A stretch of DNA of 64,000 bases from Xylanimonas cellulosilytica DSM 15894 (GCF_000024965.1 NC_013530.1:310001-374000); one strand, 5' to 3'; positions 35,645 through 44,750 are shown, counted from the first letter of the stretch. Notes: a model not told the origin generated them from the letters alone. Made by a program: numbers and translations.

Positions 35645-36584
35645 GCAGGCGTGAGGGCACGACCCCGGGCGAGTCAGGGTGCTGCTGCGCGGTTCGAGGT
35701 GGCGCCGTGTGGTGTGAGGGCCGGTCGCCGACGAGCTGGGCCAGCAGGGTGATCGCCTCCGCCGACGGCGAACCGGCCGGAGTCGTGTGCGTGACGAGGG
35801 TCTGGTCGGGGCGGTCGATCGATCGCAGGGTCTGCTGGGTGACGGTGAGGTCGCCGACCAGGGGGTGGTGCAGGGCGTAGTCGGCGGTGGCGCAGGCCTG
35901 GACCTGGTGATCGGCCCACAGGGAGGCGAACTCCGTGCTCGTCATCGTGAGGCGCCCGACGAGGGACGCGAGCTCGGGATCGTCCGGGTGCTGGCCGGCG
36001 GTGAGGCGAAGGTTGCCGACGACGGCCCGGGACTTCGCCCGCCAGTCGGCGTAAAGCTCGCGGGTGTCGACGTCGGTGAAGACCAGGGTGGCCATGTTCG
36101 GGCGGGTGGCGGCGGCCTCGGGGGCGTCAGGGCGCAGGTGCCCGGCGAGCAGGGCGTGGCCGAGCGGGTTCCACGCGAGGACGTCGCTGCGGCGTCCCAT
36201 GACGAGCGCCGGCACGGCGGCGAGCGAGTCCAGGAGCCCTGCGAGGGCGGGGGCGACCGTCTCCGGCGTCGGCCGCCTGGCGGGTTGCCGGTGGCCTCGA
36301 CCACCCGCGAGGCGGCCGAGGTGTGCGCGTTCGGCGTCGTCGAGCTGCAGCGCGGAGGCCAGGGCGTCGAGCACCTCGGGTGACGCGTTGCGCGACTGGC
36401 CCTGCTCGAGACGCGTGTAGTACGACGCGCTGACCCCGGCGAGCAGGGCGAGCTCCTCGCGGCGCAGGCCGACGACCCGGCGGCGCTCCCCGTAGCGGGG
36501 GATGCCCGCGTCCTCGGGCGTGATCCGTGCGCGGCTCGCCCGCAGGAAGGCGCCGAGCGAGTCGGTCGGGATGTCGGCGGGCAT
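35628..36584 (-). CDS. XRE-family regulator with MmyB-like ligand-binding domain
   Basis: A 318-residue regulator. The N-terminal HTH (GLRREELALLAGVSASYYTRLEQG, residues about 38-61) is followed by a PAS-like MmyB domain with VMGRRSDVLAWNPLGHALL and a distal DYALHHPLVGDLT segment, a domain thought to bind fatty-acid-like ligands. I start at MPADIPTD; the upstream frame runs through the operator. Divergent is a metallo-beta-lactamase-fold gene, and a long palindrome between them is the probable operator. Confidence 0.88.
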   Translation of the reverse strand: MPADIPTDSLGAFLRASRARITPEDAGIPRYGERRRVVGLRREELALLAGVSASYYTRLEQGQSRNASPEVLDALASALQLDDAERAHLGRLAGGRGHRQPARRPTPETVAPALAGLLDSLAAVPALVMGRRSDVLAWNPLGHALLAGHLRPDAPEAAATRPNMATLVFTDVDTRELYADWRAKSRAVVGNLRLTAGQHPDDPELASLVGRLTMTSTEFASLWADHQVQACATADYALHHPLVGDLTVTQQTLRSIDRPDQTLVTHTTPAGSPSAEAITLLAQLVGDRPSHHTAPPRTAQQHPDSPGVVPSRLLNGRG

Positions 36585-36611
36585 GGTCGACAGTCTCCGG
36601 CACCCGCCCCC

Positions 36612-36644
36612 CTCGTGCCTGCCCCTGCCAGGGGTAGGCACGAG
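36612..36644. promoter_or_regulatory. 33-bp palindrome between MmyB regulator and MBL gene
   Basis: Arms CTCGTGCCTGCCCCT and AGGGGTAGGCACGAG pair over 15 positions with one G-T mismatch around a 3-bp centre. It lies 27 bp upstream of the regulator start and 83 bp upstream of the hydrolase start, fitting a shared operator. Confidence 0.65.
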
Positions 36645-36727
36645 CGGGTCTGGTGACGGCCTGCGCTCCTGACGATCGTGGATGCCGCAGGCCCGCCCTT
36701 CCCACCACCACGCGAACGGACGACGCG

Positions 36728-37681
36728 ATGACCACGAGCACGACGACCGAGACCATCACGACCAGCGATCACCTCACCTTCGGGGAGGTCACGGTGAGCA
36801 GGGTCGTGGAGAGCGTCGGCAGCATCGGCATGACGCCGGACCAGTTCTTCCCCGGCACCGACCCGGACGCCTGGGTCGGGCACGAGGACGAGCTCCGGCC
36901 GTACTTCCTCGAGAACGACGGCGAGACGACGATGGCGAGCACGGCGCGCGTCGCGATGCAGACCTGGATCCTGCGCAGCGGCGGCAGGACGGTGCTCCTC
37001 GACGCGTGCGTCGGCAATGACAAGGACCGCCCCGACGTCCCCGGCTGGTCTCATCTGCGCACCGCGTTCCTCGGGCACCTTGCCGCGGCGGGGGTCACCC
37101 CGGAGAGCGTCGACGTCGTCGTCAACACGCACCTGCACGCCGACCACGTCGGCTGGAACACGCGCCTGACCGACGGCGCCTGGGTCCCGTCCTTCCCGAA
37201 CGCCGAGTACCTGATGCCCGCCGAGGACCTGGAGTTCTGGGACCCGGCGCGGAACCGCACGACGGTGATGGGTCCCGGCGCCCACCGCGTGTGGGCGGAC
37301 AGCATCGCGCCGGTGGTCGCCGCCGGGCAGGTCACGGCGTGGAGCGGGAGCCACCGCATCGACGACGCGCTGACGCTCGAGGCGGCGCCCGGTCACACTC
37401 CCGGCGCGTCGATCCTCCGGCTGGTCTCGGGCGACGACGAGGTGCTCTTCCTCGGGGACACCCTCCACAGTCCGGCCCAGGTCCAGGACGTGCACACCAG
37501 CAGTTGCTTCGACGAGGACCCGGCGCAGGCGCACCTCACCCGGGCCCGCCTGTTCACCGAGGCCGCGGAGAAGAACCTGCTCCTGCTTCCCGCTCACTTC
37601 GCGGGGCACGGAGGGTTCCGCGTGGAGCAGAGCGGAGACGCCTTCCGGATCGTCGGCTGGGCGGGGCTGACGGCCGTCTGA
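36728..37681 (+). CDS. Metallo-beta-lactamase-fold hydrolase
   Basis: A 317-residue cytoplasmic hydrolase. The zinc-binding motif THLHADHVGWN, a distal GHTPGAS and FLGDTLH (Asp bridging the zincs), plus AHFAGHG, give the full MBL-fold ligand set. Members near this type act on lactones or thioesters. The ATG at 36728 follows the operator region; the frame continues upstream without support. Control by the divergent MmyB-type regulator is likely. Confidence 0.87.
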   Translation: MTTSTTTETITTSDHLTFGEVTVSRVVESVGSIGMTPDQFFPGTDPDAWVGHEDELRPYFLENDGETTMASTARVAMQTWILRSGGRTVLLDACVGNDKDRPDVPGWSHLRTAFLGHLAAAGVTPESVDVVVNTHLHADHVGWNTRLTDGAWVPSFPNAEYLMPAEDLEFWDPARNRTTVMGPGAHRVWADSIAPVVAAGQVTAWSGSHRIDDALTLEAAPGHTPGASILRLVSGDDEVLFLGDTLHSPAQVQDVHTSSCFDEDPAQAHLTRARLFTEAAEKNLLLLPAHFAGHGGFRVEQSGDAFRIVGWAGLTAV

Positions 37682-37714
37682 CGACGACCTCGGCGGTGGT
37701 GCGGTCGTGGGCGC

Positions 37715-38458
37715 TCAGGTCCAGACGGGCCCCACGATCCACCACGCGCCGAGCGCCAGCGCCCCCACGGTGACCAGCAGGAACACCGCCACCCAGAACA
37801 GCCCGGGCAGCCCGGTGAGCCGCGCGAGCTGGTCGGCGTCGGACTGCCGCGCCCGGCGCCGGAACCGCTGCGCCTGCAGCTCGAGGACCGGCCGCACCGC
37901 GCCCAGCAGCAGGAACCAGGTGACGGCGTACGCCACCGCGGACTGCGTGGGCTCGTCGAGCCACCACGACACGGCCACCAGCGCCGCGCCCGCCACCAGC
38001 ACCGACCACAGCCCGAACAGGTTGCGGACCTTGAGCAGCAGCAGCGCGAGCAGCACGACCAGCAGCCACAGCAGCCCGACGGCGTAGCCCGCGCGCAGCA
38101 CCCACGCCGCCCCGAGGCCGACGAGGCCCGGCCCGACATAGCCCGCGAACGTCGTCGCGACCATCCCGAACCCGCGCGGACGCCCGGCGGAGACCGTCAG
38201 GCCGGAGGTGTCGGAGTGCAGGCGGATAGCGTCCAGCCGCCGCCCGGTGAGGGTGGCCACGAGCGCGTGGGCGCCCTCGTGCGCGATGGTCACCACGTGC
38301 CGGGCGATGCGCCACACCGGGGTCACCAGCACCACGGCGAGCGCGGCCAGCGCCATCGCCAGCACGACCGACTGGGGCGGCGCGGGCACCGGGGTGGTGG
38401 CCGCGTCCCAGATGCGGCCGAGGACGTCGCCGAGGCTGTCGAAGCTCACGGCGTTCAT
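37715..38458 (-). CDS. M50B-like membrane metalloprotease
   Basis: A 247-residue membrane protein with about six helices. The motif TIAHEGAHALVA near residue 50 is the zinc-binding HExxH in a membrane-embedded helix, as in M50B-like peptidases (YpuA/YydF-associated types). The third ligand, often in a later NxxD-type motif, is not obvious, so activity is uncertain. I start at ATG 38458; an in-frame ATG at 38485 would add nine residues. Confidence 0.75.
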   Translation of the reverse strand: MNAVSFDSLGDVLGRIWDAATTPVPAPPQSVVLAMALAALAVVLVTPVWRIARHVVTIAHEGAHALVATLTGRRLDAIRLHSDTSGLTVSAGRPRGFGMVATTFAGYVGPGLVGLGAAWVLRAGYAVGLLWLLVVLLALLLLKVRNLFGLWSVLVAGAALVAVSWWLDEPTQSAVAYAVTWFLLLGAVRPVLELQAQRFRRRARQSDADQLARLTGLPGLFWVAVFLLVTVGALALGAWWIVGPVWT

Positions 38459-38646
38459 GCAACCACACCGATCGCCCTGCGCCATGAGACACTGGTGTCC
38501 TCGCGCGCCGTCACACCGCAGGTCGATCCTGCGGCGGCGCCGACGTCGTGGTGATCGCCCCCGGACCTCCTTCAGGAGGCTCCTCTTCGCCCGGGACCCC
38601 CGGAGACGAAGGATCGTGCGCGGCGAACCACGCCCCGAAAGGCACC

Positions 38647-40158
38647 ATGAACTTCACCGACCTCGGTCTGCCCATGCCCGTCGTCGCCTCCCTCGCGGAG
38701 CGCGGCATCACCTCCCCCTTCCCCATCCAGGCGGCCTCGCTGCCCGACTCCCTCGCCGGCAAGGACGTGCTCGGCCGTGGCCGCACCGGTTCCGGCAAGA
38801 CGGTCGCGTTCGCGCTGCCCGTCGTCACCCGCCTGGCCGGTGGCCGCCGCGCGCCCCGCCGCCCGCGTGCCCTGATCCTCGCGCCGACCCGCGAGCTCGC
38901 GCTCCAGATCGACGCCACGACGGCGCCCCTGGCCAAGGTCATGGGCCTGCGCACGACCGTGGTGTTCGGCGGCGTCGCGCAGTCGCGCCAGGTCACCGCG
39001 CTCGATGCGGGCGTCGACATCCTCATCGCCTGCCCCGGGCGCCTGGAGGACCTGCTCAACCAGAGGCTCCTCACGCTCGACGGCATCGAGATCACGGTGC
39101 TCGACGAGGCCGACCACATGGCCGACCTCGGCTTCCTGCCGGGCGTCAAGCGCCTCATGGACCGGACGCCGACGAAGGGTCAGCGCCTGCTGTTCTCCGC
39201 GACGCTCGACAACGGCGTCGACGTGCTGGTCAAGCGCTACCTGCACCAGCCCGTCACGCACTCGGTCGACGAGGCCGCCGCGCCGCCGCCGCTGATGACG
39301 CACCACGTGCTCGCGGTCGCCGACGCCGCGGCCAAGCGCGACGTCGTGCGCCAGCTCGCCGCGGGCACCGGCCGCCGCGTGCTGTTCATGCGCACCAAGC
39401 ACCACGCCAAGAAGCTCGCCAAGCAGCTCACGCTCGACGGCGTCCCCGCGGTCGACCTGCACGGCAACCTGGGCCAGGGGGCGCGCGAGCGCAACCTCGC
39501 CGCGTTCACCTCGGGTGACGTCAAGGTGCTGGTCGCCACCGACATCGCCGCGCGCGGCATCCACGTCGACGACATCGAGCTCGTCGTGCACGTGGACCCG
39601 CCGGCCGAGCACAAGGCATACCTGCACCGCTCCGGCCGCACGGCCCGCGCGGGCTCGGGCGGCGACGTCGTCACGATCATGCTCCCGGAGCAGCGCAAGG
39701 ACGTCGCGGACCTGACCCGCAAGGCCAAGATCACGGCTCAGCCGCAGCCCGTCGTCCCCGGCGACCGCACCGTGACCGCCCTCGTGGGCGAGGCCGCGGC
39801 GCCCGTCATCACCCCGGAGATCCGCCAGGCGCGCGCCCGGGCCGACGCGACGCGCACCGCGCAGGAGCGCGCCCGCACCGGGGCGTCGGGCACCTCGTCG
39901 TCTTCCCGCACGGCGCCGTCGGCCCGCGCCGGGCGGTCGGGTGCAGCGTCGTCCACTCGCGCTGCGTCGCCGTCCGGCCGTGCGTCGTCGGGCACCACGT
40001 CGTCGGGCAGTGCCTCGTCGGGCCCGTCGTCGCCGGGCGCTCCGGCGTCGTCGCGGACCTCCACCTCGTCCTCCTCCTCGCGGCGCGGCGGCCGGGGCCG
40101 CCGCCCCGGGAACAGGTCGGGTGATCGCGCGGTTGCCCGCTTCGGAGGTGCGTCATGA
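38647..40158 (+). CDS. DEAD-box RNA helicase with Ser-rich C-terminal tail
   Basis: A 503-residue RNA helicase. It has the Q motif (FPIQAAS), Walker A RTGSGKT, PTRELA, DEAD (LDEADHMAD), SAT and HRSGRTARAG. The tail from about residue 400 is disordered, Ser/Thr/Ala-rich, ending in RRGGRGRRPGNRSG, a basic RGG-like RNA-binding end. The 160-nt gap upstream includes a CCTCC-TTCA-GGAGG hairpin (38566-38579), which might bear on expression under cold. The stop overlaps the msrB start. Confidence 0.93.
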   Translation: MNFTDLGLPMPVVASLAERGITSPFPIQAASLPDSLAGKDVLGRGRTGSGKTVAFALPVVTRLAGGRRAPRRPRALILAPTRELALQIDATTAPLAKVMGLRTTVVFGGVAQSRQVTALDAGVDILIACPGRLEDLLNQRLLTLDGIEITVLDEADHMADLGFLPGVKRLMDRTPTKGQRLLFSATLDNGVDVLVKRYLHQPVTHSVDEAAAPPPLMTHHVLAVADAAAKRDVVRQLAAGTGRRVLFMRTKHHAKKLAKQLTLDGVPAVDLHGNLGQGARERNLAAFTSGDVKVLVATDIAARGIHVDDIELVVHVDPPAEHKAYLHRSGRTARAGSGGDVVTIMLPEQRKDVADLTRKAKITAQPQPVVPGDRTVTALVGEAAAPVITPEIRQARARADATRTAQERARTGASGTSSSSRTAPSARAGRSGAASSTRAASPSGRASSGTTSSGSASSGPSSPGAPASSRTSTSSSSSRRGGRGRRPGNRSGDRAVARFGGAS

Positions 40159-40556
40159 CGGACTACGAAGTCACGAAGACCGACGACCAGTGGCAGGCCG
40201 AGCTGGACCCGCAGGAGTTCGCGGTGCTGCGCCAGGCGGCCACGGAGCGGCCCTGGACGGGTGAGCTGCTCGACGAGCAGCGCGTCGGGGTGTACCGCTG
40301 CCGGGCGTGCGGCAACGAGCTGTTCCGCAGCGAGACCAAGTTCGACTCCCACTGCGGCTGGCCGAGCTTCTACAGCCCGCTCGCGGGCGACCGGGTGGAG
40401 CTGCTGGAGGACCGCAGCCTCGGCATGGCCCGCACCGAGGTGCGCTGCGCGCGCTGCGGCAGCCACCTGGGGCACGTCTTCGACGACGCCCCGCAGACCC
40501 CGACGGGTGACCGGTTCTGCATGAACTCGGTGAGCCTCACGTTCGAGCAGGCCTGA
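40155..40556 (+). CDS. msrB: Peptide-methionine (R)-S-oxide reductase
   Basis: A 133-residue enzyme that reduces methionine-R-sulfoxide in proteins. Two CxxC pairs (CRACG, CARCG) bind zinc, and the catalytic cysteine is in RFCMNS near residue 122; SHCGWPSF is also conserved. A resolving cysteine other than the zinc ligands is not evident. The start overlaps the helicase stop by 4 bp, coupling repair of oxidised protein to the RNA helicase. A 20-bp tandem duplication spans the stop. Confidence 0.95.
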   Translation: MTDYEVTKTDDQWQAELDPQEFAVLRQAATERPWTGELLDEQRVGVYRCRACGNELFRSETKFDSHCGWPSFYSPLAGDRVELLEDRSLGMARTEVRCARCGSHLGHVFDDAPQTPTGDRFCMNSVSLTFEQA

Positions 40557-40582
40557 CCGGGGTCGAGCAGGCCTGACCGGGG
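40543..40582 (+). repeat. 20-bp tandem duplication across the msrB stop codon
   Basis: 40543-40562 is repeated exactly at 40563-40582. The unit contains the last codons and TGA of msrB, so a second TGA appears 20 nt downstream in another frame. Confidence 0.95.
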
Positions 40583-40704
40583 TCGGTCCGTGGACGTACA
40601 ACGGGCCGGCGCCGGTCAGTCACATCGGGCGTGAGCCTTGGCGCGGAGCGAGGCAGGACGACGCTCGACAGGTGGGCGAGGCCTGGTCGGTCAACCGGTT
40701 GAGC

Positions 40705-41115
40705 TCAGCGTCTTCCCCGTAGCCGCACGAGGGCGATGGCCGCTGTCGCACAACACACGAGGCAGAGGGCAGCCGTGAGAACGAGTCCCTGCAACAGCGC
40801 CAGTGCGAAGACCAGTGCCATGAAGATGACGACTTGTCGTGCGATCCATGACGCCGATGCGCCGGTCACACCGTGCGCTCCTATCCAGCCGAGGCCCGCG
40901 CCGCAAACCAGAGCAACGATGCTCCGGCCGGCCGCCAGCCGGCCGACTTCCATGAAGTCGCTGGGGGACGTGGCGGTATCGGGCGCGATGGGGCCCGCAG
41001 CGTGCAGCACGACGCCCCCGATGAGGAGGACAGCCCCGACGACCAGCAGACCAACCGGCAGCCACAGCGAACCAGGTGCCCGGCTGTCGGCCGAGTCGTC
41101 CTGGGGTCCACTCAT
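40705..41115 (-). CDS. Small membrane protein of unknown function
   Basis: 136 residues with a hydrophilic N-terminus and about four hydrophobic segments (near residues 17-38, 62-80, 93-110, 112-128), ending RLRGRR. No family is recognised. The C-terminal half contains CLVCC in a membrane segment. It lies alone on the minus strand between msrB and a MarR gene. Codon use and GC are like the neighbours. The reading frame is moderately supported. Confidence 0.5.
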   Translation of the reverse strand: MSGPQDDSADSRAPGSLWLPVGLLVVGAVLLIGGVVLHAAGPIAPDTATSPSDFMEVGRLAAGRSIVALVCGAGLGWIGAHGVTGASASWIARQVVIFMALVFALALLQGLVLTAALCLVCCATAAIALVRLRGRR

Positions 41116-41127
41116 GCCGGCGCGGCC

Positions 41128-41613
41128 CTAGTCCGTGGAGTGCGCGTCCCGCCAGCGCACCCACGACTCGGAGTAGCGTCGCAGCAGCGTCGCGAGCTGG
41201 GCGACGTCGGCGGGGTCCCACTCGGCGAGCGCGTGCCCGAGCGCGTCGATGCGCCCGTCGCGGGCGGCCGCGAAGCGCGCCTCGCCGTCGTCGGTGAGCG
41301 TGATCTGCTGGCCGCGCGTGTCCTCGGGGTCCACCTCGCGGTGGATGAGGCCGAGCTGCGCGAGGCGCGAGAGCTGGCGGGACACCGTGGCGCGCCCGAC
41401 GCCGAAGTGCGCGGCGAGGTCGGACCCGCGCGTGCCGGGGTTCAGGTGGATGTGCGCGAGCAGCGGGTAGGCGCTGGCGTCGAGCTCTGGGTGGACCCGC
41501 CGTGCCGTCTGTGCGGCGCTCGATGCGGCGCGGCGCACCAGGATGCGTAGCTCGCGTTCGAGGGCGCCGACGGGGTCGGCCGTGGGGTCGGGCGCTGGTG
41601 GTGCGTGCGTCAT
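41128..41613 (-). CDS. MarR-family transcriptional regulator
   Basis: A 161-residue winged-helix dimer. The core TRGSDLAAHFGVGRATVSRQLSRLAQLGLIHREVDPEDTR (around residues 60-100) includes the recognition helix and the wing with DPEDTR. I start at MTHAPPAPD; the open frame continues upstream without a match. It lies in the same direction as an MFS pump gene but a strong terminator separates them, so it is its own unit. Confidence 0.87.
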   Translation of the reverse strand: MTHAPPAPDPTADPVGALERELRILVRRAASSAAQTARRVHPELDASAYPLLAHIHLNPGTRGSDLAAHFGVGRATVSRQLSRLAQLGLIHREVDPEDTRGQQITLTDDGEARFAAARDGRIDALGHALAEWDPADVAQLATLLRRYSESWVRWRDAHSTD

Positions 41614-41663
41614 GGGCACATCATGGCGTGTGAACCGGCTCGCGGGTAGGCGAACCGCCAGCG

Positions 41664-41706
41664 CGCCGACGGCGAGGCGCCCGGTGGGGGCACCTCGCCG
41701 TCGGCG
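41664..41706 (-). terminator. Terminator of the MarR-MFS operon
   Basis: Perfect 14-bp arms CGCCGACGGCGAGG (41664-41677) and CCTCGCCGTCGGCG (41693-41706); the inner loop can pair further (GCCC/GGGC). It starts six bases after the MFS stop. Confidence 0.8.
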
Positions 41707-41711
41707 GGTGG

Positions 41712-43307
41712 TCAGTGCGAGGCGAGCGCGGGTTCCGCGTCCTGCTCCGCCGCGTTCTCCTCGAGCATCTGCTGGATGCCCGAACGTTGGCCGAGCGGGA
41801 CCTCCTTGAGGAAGATCACGCAGACCAGGGCGATCACGGCCATCGGCACCGCGATGAGGAACAGCTCCGAGATGCCGTCGGAGTAGGCGTCCTGCACCAC
41901 GTGAGCGATCGGGGCGGGCAGCGTCGCGATGTTCGGGACGGTGCCGCCCACGCCCATCGCGTCGGTGGAGACCCCGAGCTTCGAGAGCCCGTGGACGATG
42001 TCGGACTTGACCGTGGACGCGAGCACCGCGCCGAGCGCGGAGACGCCCACGGCGCCGCCGAGCGACCGGAAGAACGCCACCGTCGAGGTGCCGGCGCCCA
42101 TCTCCTTGACGTCGAGCGTGTTCTGCACCGCGAGCACCAGGTTCTGCATGAGCGCGCCGACGGAGATGCCCAGCCCGAACAGGTAGGTGCCGATCAGCCA
42201 GAAGCTCGTGTGGGAGTCGATCGTGCTCATGCCGAGCAGCGAGGCGATGAGGACGACGCCGCCGCCGACCATGATCCCCTTGTAGCGGCCTGTGATCGAG
42301 ATGATCCGGCCGAGCACCACACCGGCGAGCATGGTGCCCACCACCATCGGGATGGTCAGCAGGCCGGACTCCGTCGGCGTCTTGCCGCGGGAGATCTGCA
42401 GGTACTGCGACAGGAAGACGGCGGTGCCGAACATCGCGACGCCCACGGCGATGGAGCCGACGACGGCGAGCACGAAGGTGCGGTTCTTGAACAGGTGCAG
42501 CGGGATGACCGGCTCGTCGACGACGCGCTCGACGAGCACGGCGGCCACGAGCGCGACGACGGCGGCGCCGACCATGACGCCCGTCTGCCACGAGGCCCAC
42601 GCGAACTGGTTCCCGGCGAACGTGACCCACACGAGGACCAGGGAGACGCCCAGCGAGATGAGCGCGGCGCCCCAGTAGTCGATCTTCGCGACGCGGCGGG
42701 GCCGGGCCGGCAGGTGCAGCGTCTTCTGGAGCACGATGATCGCGGCGATCGCGAACGGGACGCCGACGAAGAAGTTCCAGCGCCAGCCGATCGAGTCGGT
42801 CAGCACGCCGCCGAGCAGCGGGCCGCCCACCTGCGAGACGGCCATGACGCCGCCCATGAGGCCCATGTACCGGCCGCGCTCACGCGGCGAGACGATGTCG
42901 GCGATCAGGATCGTGGCCAGCGCCATCAGGCCGCCCGCGCCCAGGCCCTGCACGGCGCGGCAGGCGATGAGCGTGCCGATGTCCTGCGAGAACCCGGCCG
43001 CCGCGGCGGACAGCACGGTGATGACGAGCGCGATCTGCACGAGCAGCTTGCGGCCGAACAGGTCGGCGAACTTGCCCCACAGCGGGGTGGAGACGGTCTG
43101 GGCGAGCAGCGTGGCGGTGACCACCCAGGTGTAGGAGCTCTGCGAGCCGCCGAGGTCGCTGACGATGCGGGGCATCGAGGAGCTCGTGATGGTCGCCGCG
43201 AGCAGCGCGACGAACATGCCGAGGATGATGCCGGAGAGCGCCTCGAGGGTCTCCCGGTGGGTCATCCCGGCCGCGCTCGTGGGAGCGGTGGCGGTGGTGG
43301 TGGACAT
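41712..43307 (-). CDS. MFS drug exporter, EmrB/QacA (DHA2) family
   Basis: A 531-residue 14-helix proton-driven exporter. The motif A loop GKFADLFGRK follows helix 2, and SQVGGPLLGGVLTDSIGWRW (motif C, about residues 158-177) marks drug-proton antiporters. QEVPLGQRSG-like sequence ends the transport domain. It overlaps the upstream MarR gene by 4 bp, so the pair is an inducible efflux operon. Its substrates are probably lipophilic or cationic compounds. Confidence 0.92.
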   Translation of the reverse strand: MSTTTATAPTSAAGMTHRETLEALSGIILGMFVALLAATITSSSMPRIVSDLGGSQSSYTWVVTATLLAQTVSTPLWGKFADLFGRKLLVQIALVITVLSAAAAGFSQDIGTLIACRAVQGLGAGGLMALATILIADIVSPRERGRYMGLMGGVMAVSQVGGPLLGGVLTDSIGWRWNFFVGVPFAIAAIIVLQKTLHLPARPRRVAKIDYWGAALISLGVSLVLVWVTFAGNQFAWASWQTGVMVGAAVVALVAAVLVERVVDEPVIPLHLFKNRTFVLAVVGSIAVGVAMFGTAVFLSQYLQISRGKTPTESGLLTIPMVVGTMLAGVVLGRIISITGRYKGIMVGGGVVLIASLLGMSTIDSHTSFWLIGTYLFGLGISVGALMQNLVLAVQNTLDVKEMGAGTSTVAFFRSLGGAVGVSALGAVLASTVKSDIVHGLSKLGVSTDAMGVGGTVPNIATLPAPIAHVVQDAYSDGISELFLIAVPMAVIALVCVIFLKEVPLGQRSGIQQMLEENAAEQDAEPALASH

Positions 43308-43804
43308 CAGTGGGTGCCTTCTTCGTCGTCATGGCTGAGATCACGGATGGTGGAGATCGCGGCGGCGACCCGGCGGATCTGGTCGACGGCGTCCGTGAGG
43401 TCGGCGGCGGTCCAGCCGTCGAAGACCTCCCCGAACAGCGCCGAGAACCGGGCGCTGAGCTCGCCGACGAGCGCGTGGCCCTCGTCGGTCAGCTCGAGCA
43501 CGCGTGCCCGGCGGTCGTCGGCGTCCACGGTGCGGCGCACGTACCCGGCGTCGACGAGCTGGCCGACCTGCCGGCTCGCGACCGAGACGTCGACACGCAG
43601 CCTGGCGGCGACGTCGGTGAGCTGCACCGGCCCGCACCGGGCGAGCATGCGGACGACGCCGACCCCGGCGCGGGGCCAGTCCAGCCGGCGAGCCATCCAG
43701 GCAGCGGCCTCGCGCTGGGCGCGGCCGAGCTCCTCCAGGGCGGAGTAGAGCGTCTCTGCGGGGGGTGGCGTCGCGACCGGAGCGGGGGATTCGTGGGTGA
43801 TCAC
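43307..43804 (-). CDS. MarR-family regulator of the MFS operon
   Basis: A 165-residue MarR protein. Its DNA-binding core VQLTDVAARLRVDVSVASRQVGQLVDAGYVRR and the wing VDADDRRARVLELT are clear. The start is GTG with AAGGAG seven bases upstream; the frame further upstream crosses the operator. Position at the head of the operon and a perfect palindrome over its own -10 element indicate autoregulation. Confidence 0.9.
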   Translation of the reverse strand: MITHESPAPVATPPPAETLYSALEELGRAQREAAAWMARRLDWPRAGVGVVRMLARCGPVQLTDVAARLRVDVSVASRQVGQLVDAGYVRRTVDADDRRARVLELTDEGHALVGELSARFSALFGEVFDGWTAADLTDAVDQIRRVAAAISTIRDLSHDDEEGTH

Positions 43805-43815
43805 GTGACACTCCT

Positions 43816-43859
43816 TGGTTGCTGCGCGCAACCATATATCTGTTGCTTGCATCAAACAA
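43816..43859 (-). promoter_or_regulatory. Promoter and operators of the MarR-MFS operon
   Basis: Leftward promoter: -35 TTGTTT (43854-43859), 17 bp, -10 TATGGT (43831-43836). The palindrome TGGTTGC-N5-GCAACCA (43816-43834) overlaps the -10 and start region. A second imperfect site, GTTG...CAAC (43842-43860), lies over the -35. This suits repression by a MarR dimer. Confidence 0.65.
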
Positions 43860-43898
43860 CCATGGGGGAGCGCGTGTGAGGAGAGAGACACTGGACCC

Positions 43899-44528
43899 AT
43901 GAACGACGCCCGTTTCCGCCGCCCTGCCCGGCTCGACCAGCGTGCCGCCGAGGAGCTGGCCGGCGAGTCCGACCCCGCGCTGCGCGACGAGGTCGCCCAC
44001 ACCACGGCCCGGGCCGTGGTGCACCGCGCCCGCGCCGCCGAGGACCCCGCCGTCGTCGAGCGCCTGGTGCGGCTCGTGGAGACCGAAGGACTCGACGCCG
44101 TCGCCGCGCTGTGGGCCGACGCCGCGCCGGTGAGCCTCCCGGGCGCCCTCTGGCGGCTGTACGTGCTGCGCGAGTGGGTGCGCCGCGACCCCCAGACCGT
44201 CACCCTGCGCTACCGGCTCGGCGTCGACGCGGCACCCGTGCACGAGGCCGTCGCCGGCGTTCCCGCACCGCCCGGACCCGAGGACCTGCGTACGCTCGCC
44301 GACGCCGTCCTGTCCGGCGTGTACGCCGGAGACCTCGCCGTGGCGCTGGAACGGGCGGCATCCTTCTGCCGCATCCTCGCCACCGGCGCGGCCTTCGACG
44401 CCGACGCGCGCGAGGTCGCCGACCCGGACGGGGCCGACCGCCTCACGCGCGGCGGCGCGGGCCTCCAGCGAACCGCGGAGGAGCTGGAGCACGCGGCCCG
44501 GTACTGGCGCTCCGGGGCGCTGGAGTGA
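43899..44528 (+). CDS. Conserved hypothetical protein, helical
   Basis: A 209-residue soluble, helix-rich protein with no signal peptide, metal motif or recognised domain. It is acidic overall. The ATG at 43899 is preceded by AGGAGAG at a long distance (13 nt). A divergent arrangement with the MarR operon and a rightward position before the phosphate genes say little about function. Similar proteins are often misnamed as polymerase subunits in automatic annotation. Confidence 0.7.
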   Translation: MNDARFRRPARLDQRAAEELAGESDPALRDEVAHTTARAVVHRARAAEDPAVVERLVRLVETEGLDAVAALWADAAPVSLPGALWRLYVLREWVRRDPQTVTLRYRLGVDAAPVHEAVAGVPAPPGPEDLRTLADAVLSGVYAGDLAVALERAASFCRILATGAAFDADAREVADPDGADRLTRGGAGLQRTAEELEHAARYWRSGALE

Positions 44529-44560
44529 GGGGCGCGACCCGGGCTCCCGACGGCGGAGCG

Positions 44561-44566
44561 TAGACT
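44561..44566 (+). promoter_or_regulatory. Candidate -10 for the DUF47-pit operon
   Basis: TAGACT in the context GCGTAGACT is a good actinobacterial -10; the -35 is weak. A second candidate, TACCCT at 44704-44709, is nearer the gene. The rest of the 222-bp gap shows nothing else clear. Confidence 0.3.
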
Positions 44567-44750
44567 TCTGGGGCGGCGTCGGGCCGCGGCAGCCCCGGGC
44601 TCCATCTTCAGCCGCTACGAGCGGCCACGCGCCGAGAGGCGCTCCCGGTCCGACGTCGCATTTTCAGTGCCAGCGTTGGTGGTTGGGTGCGTCATCTGCT
44701 GGCTACCCTGTGTTCGCACTGCATTCCCATCCTCTCCCTGGAGTCTCGAC

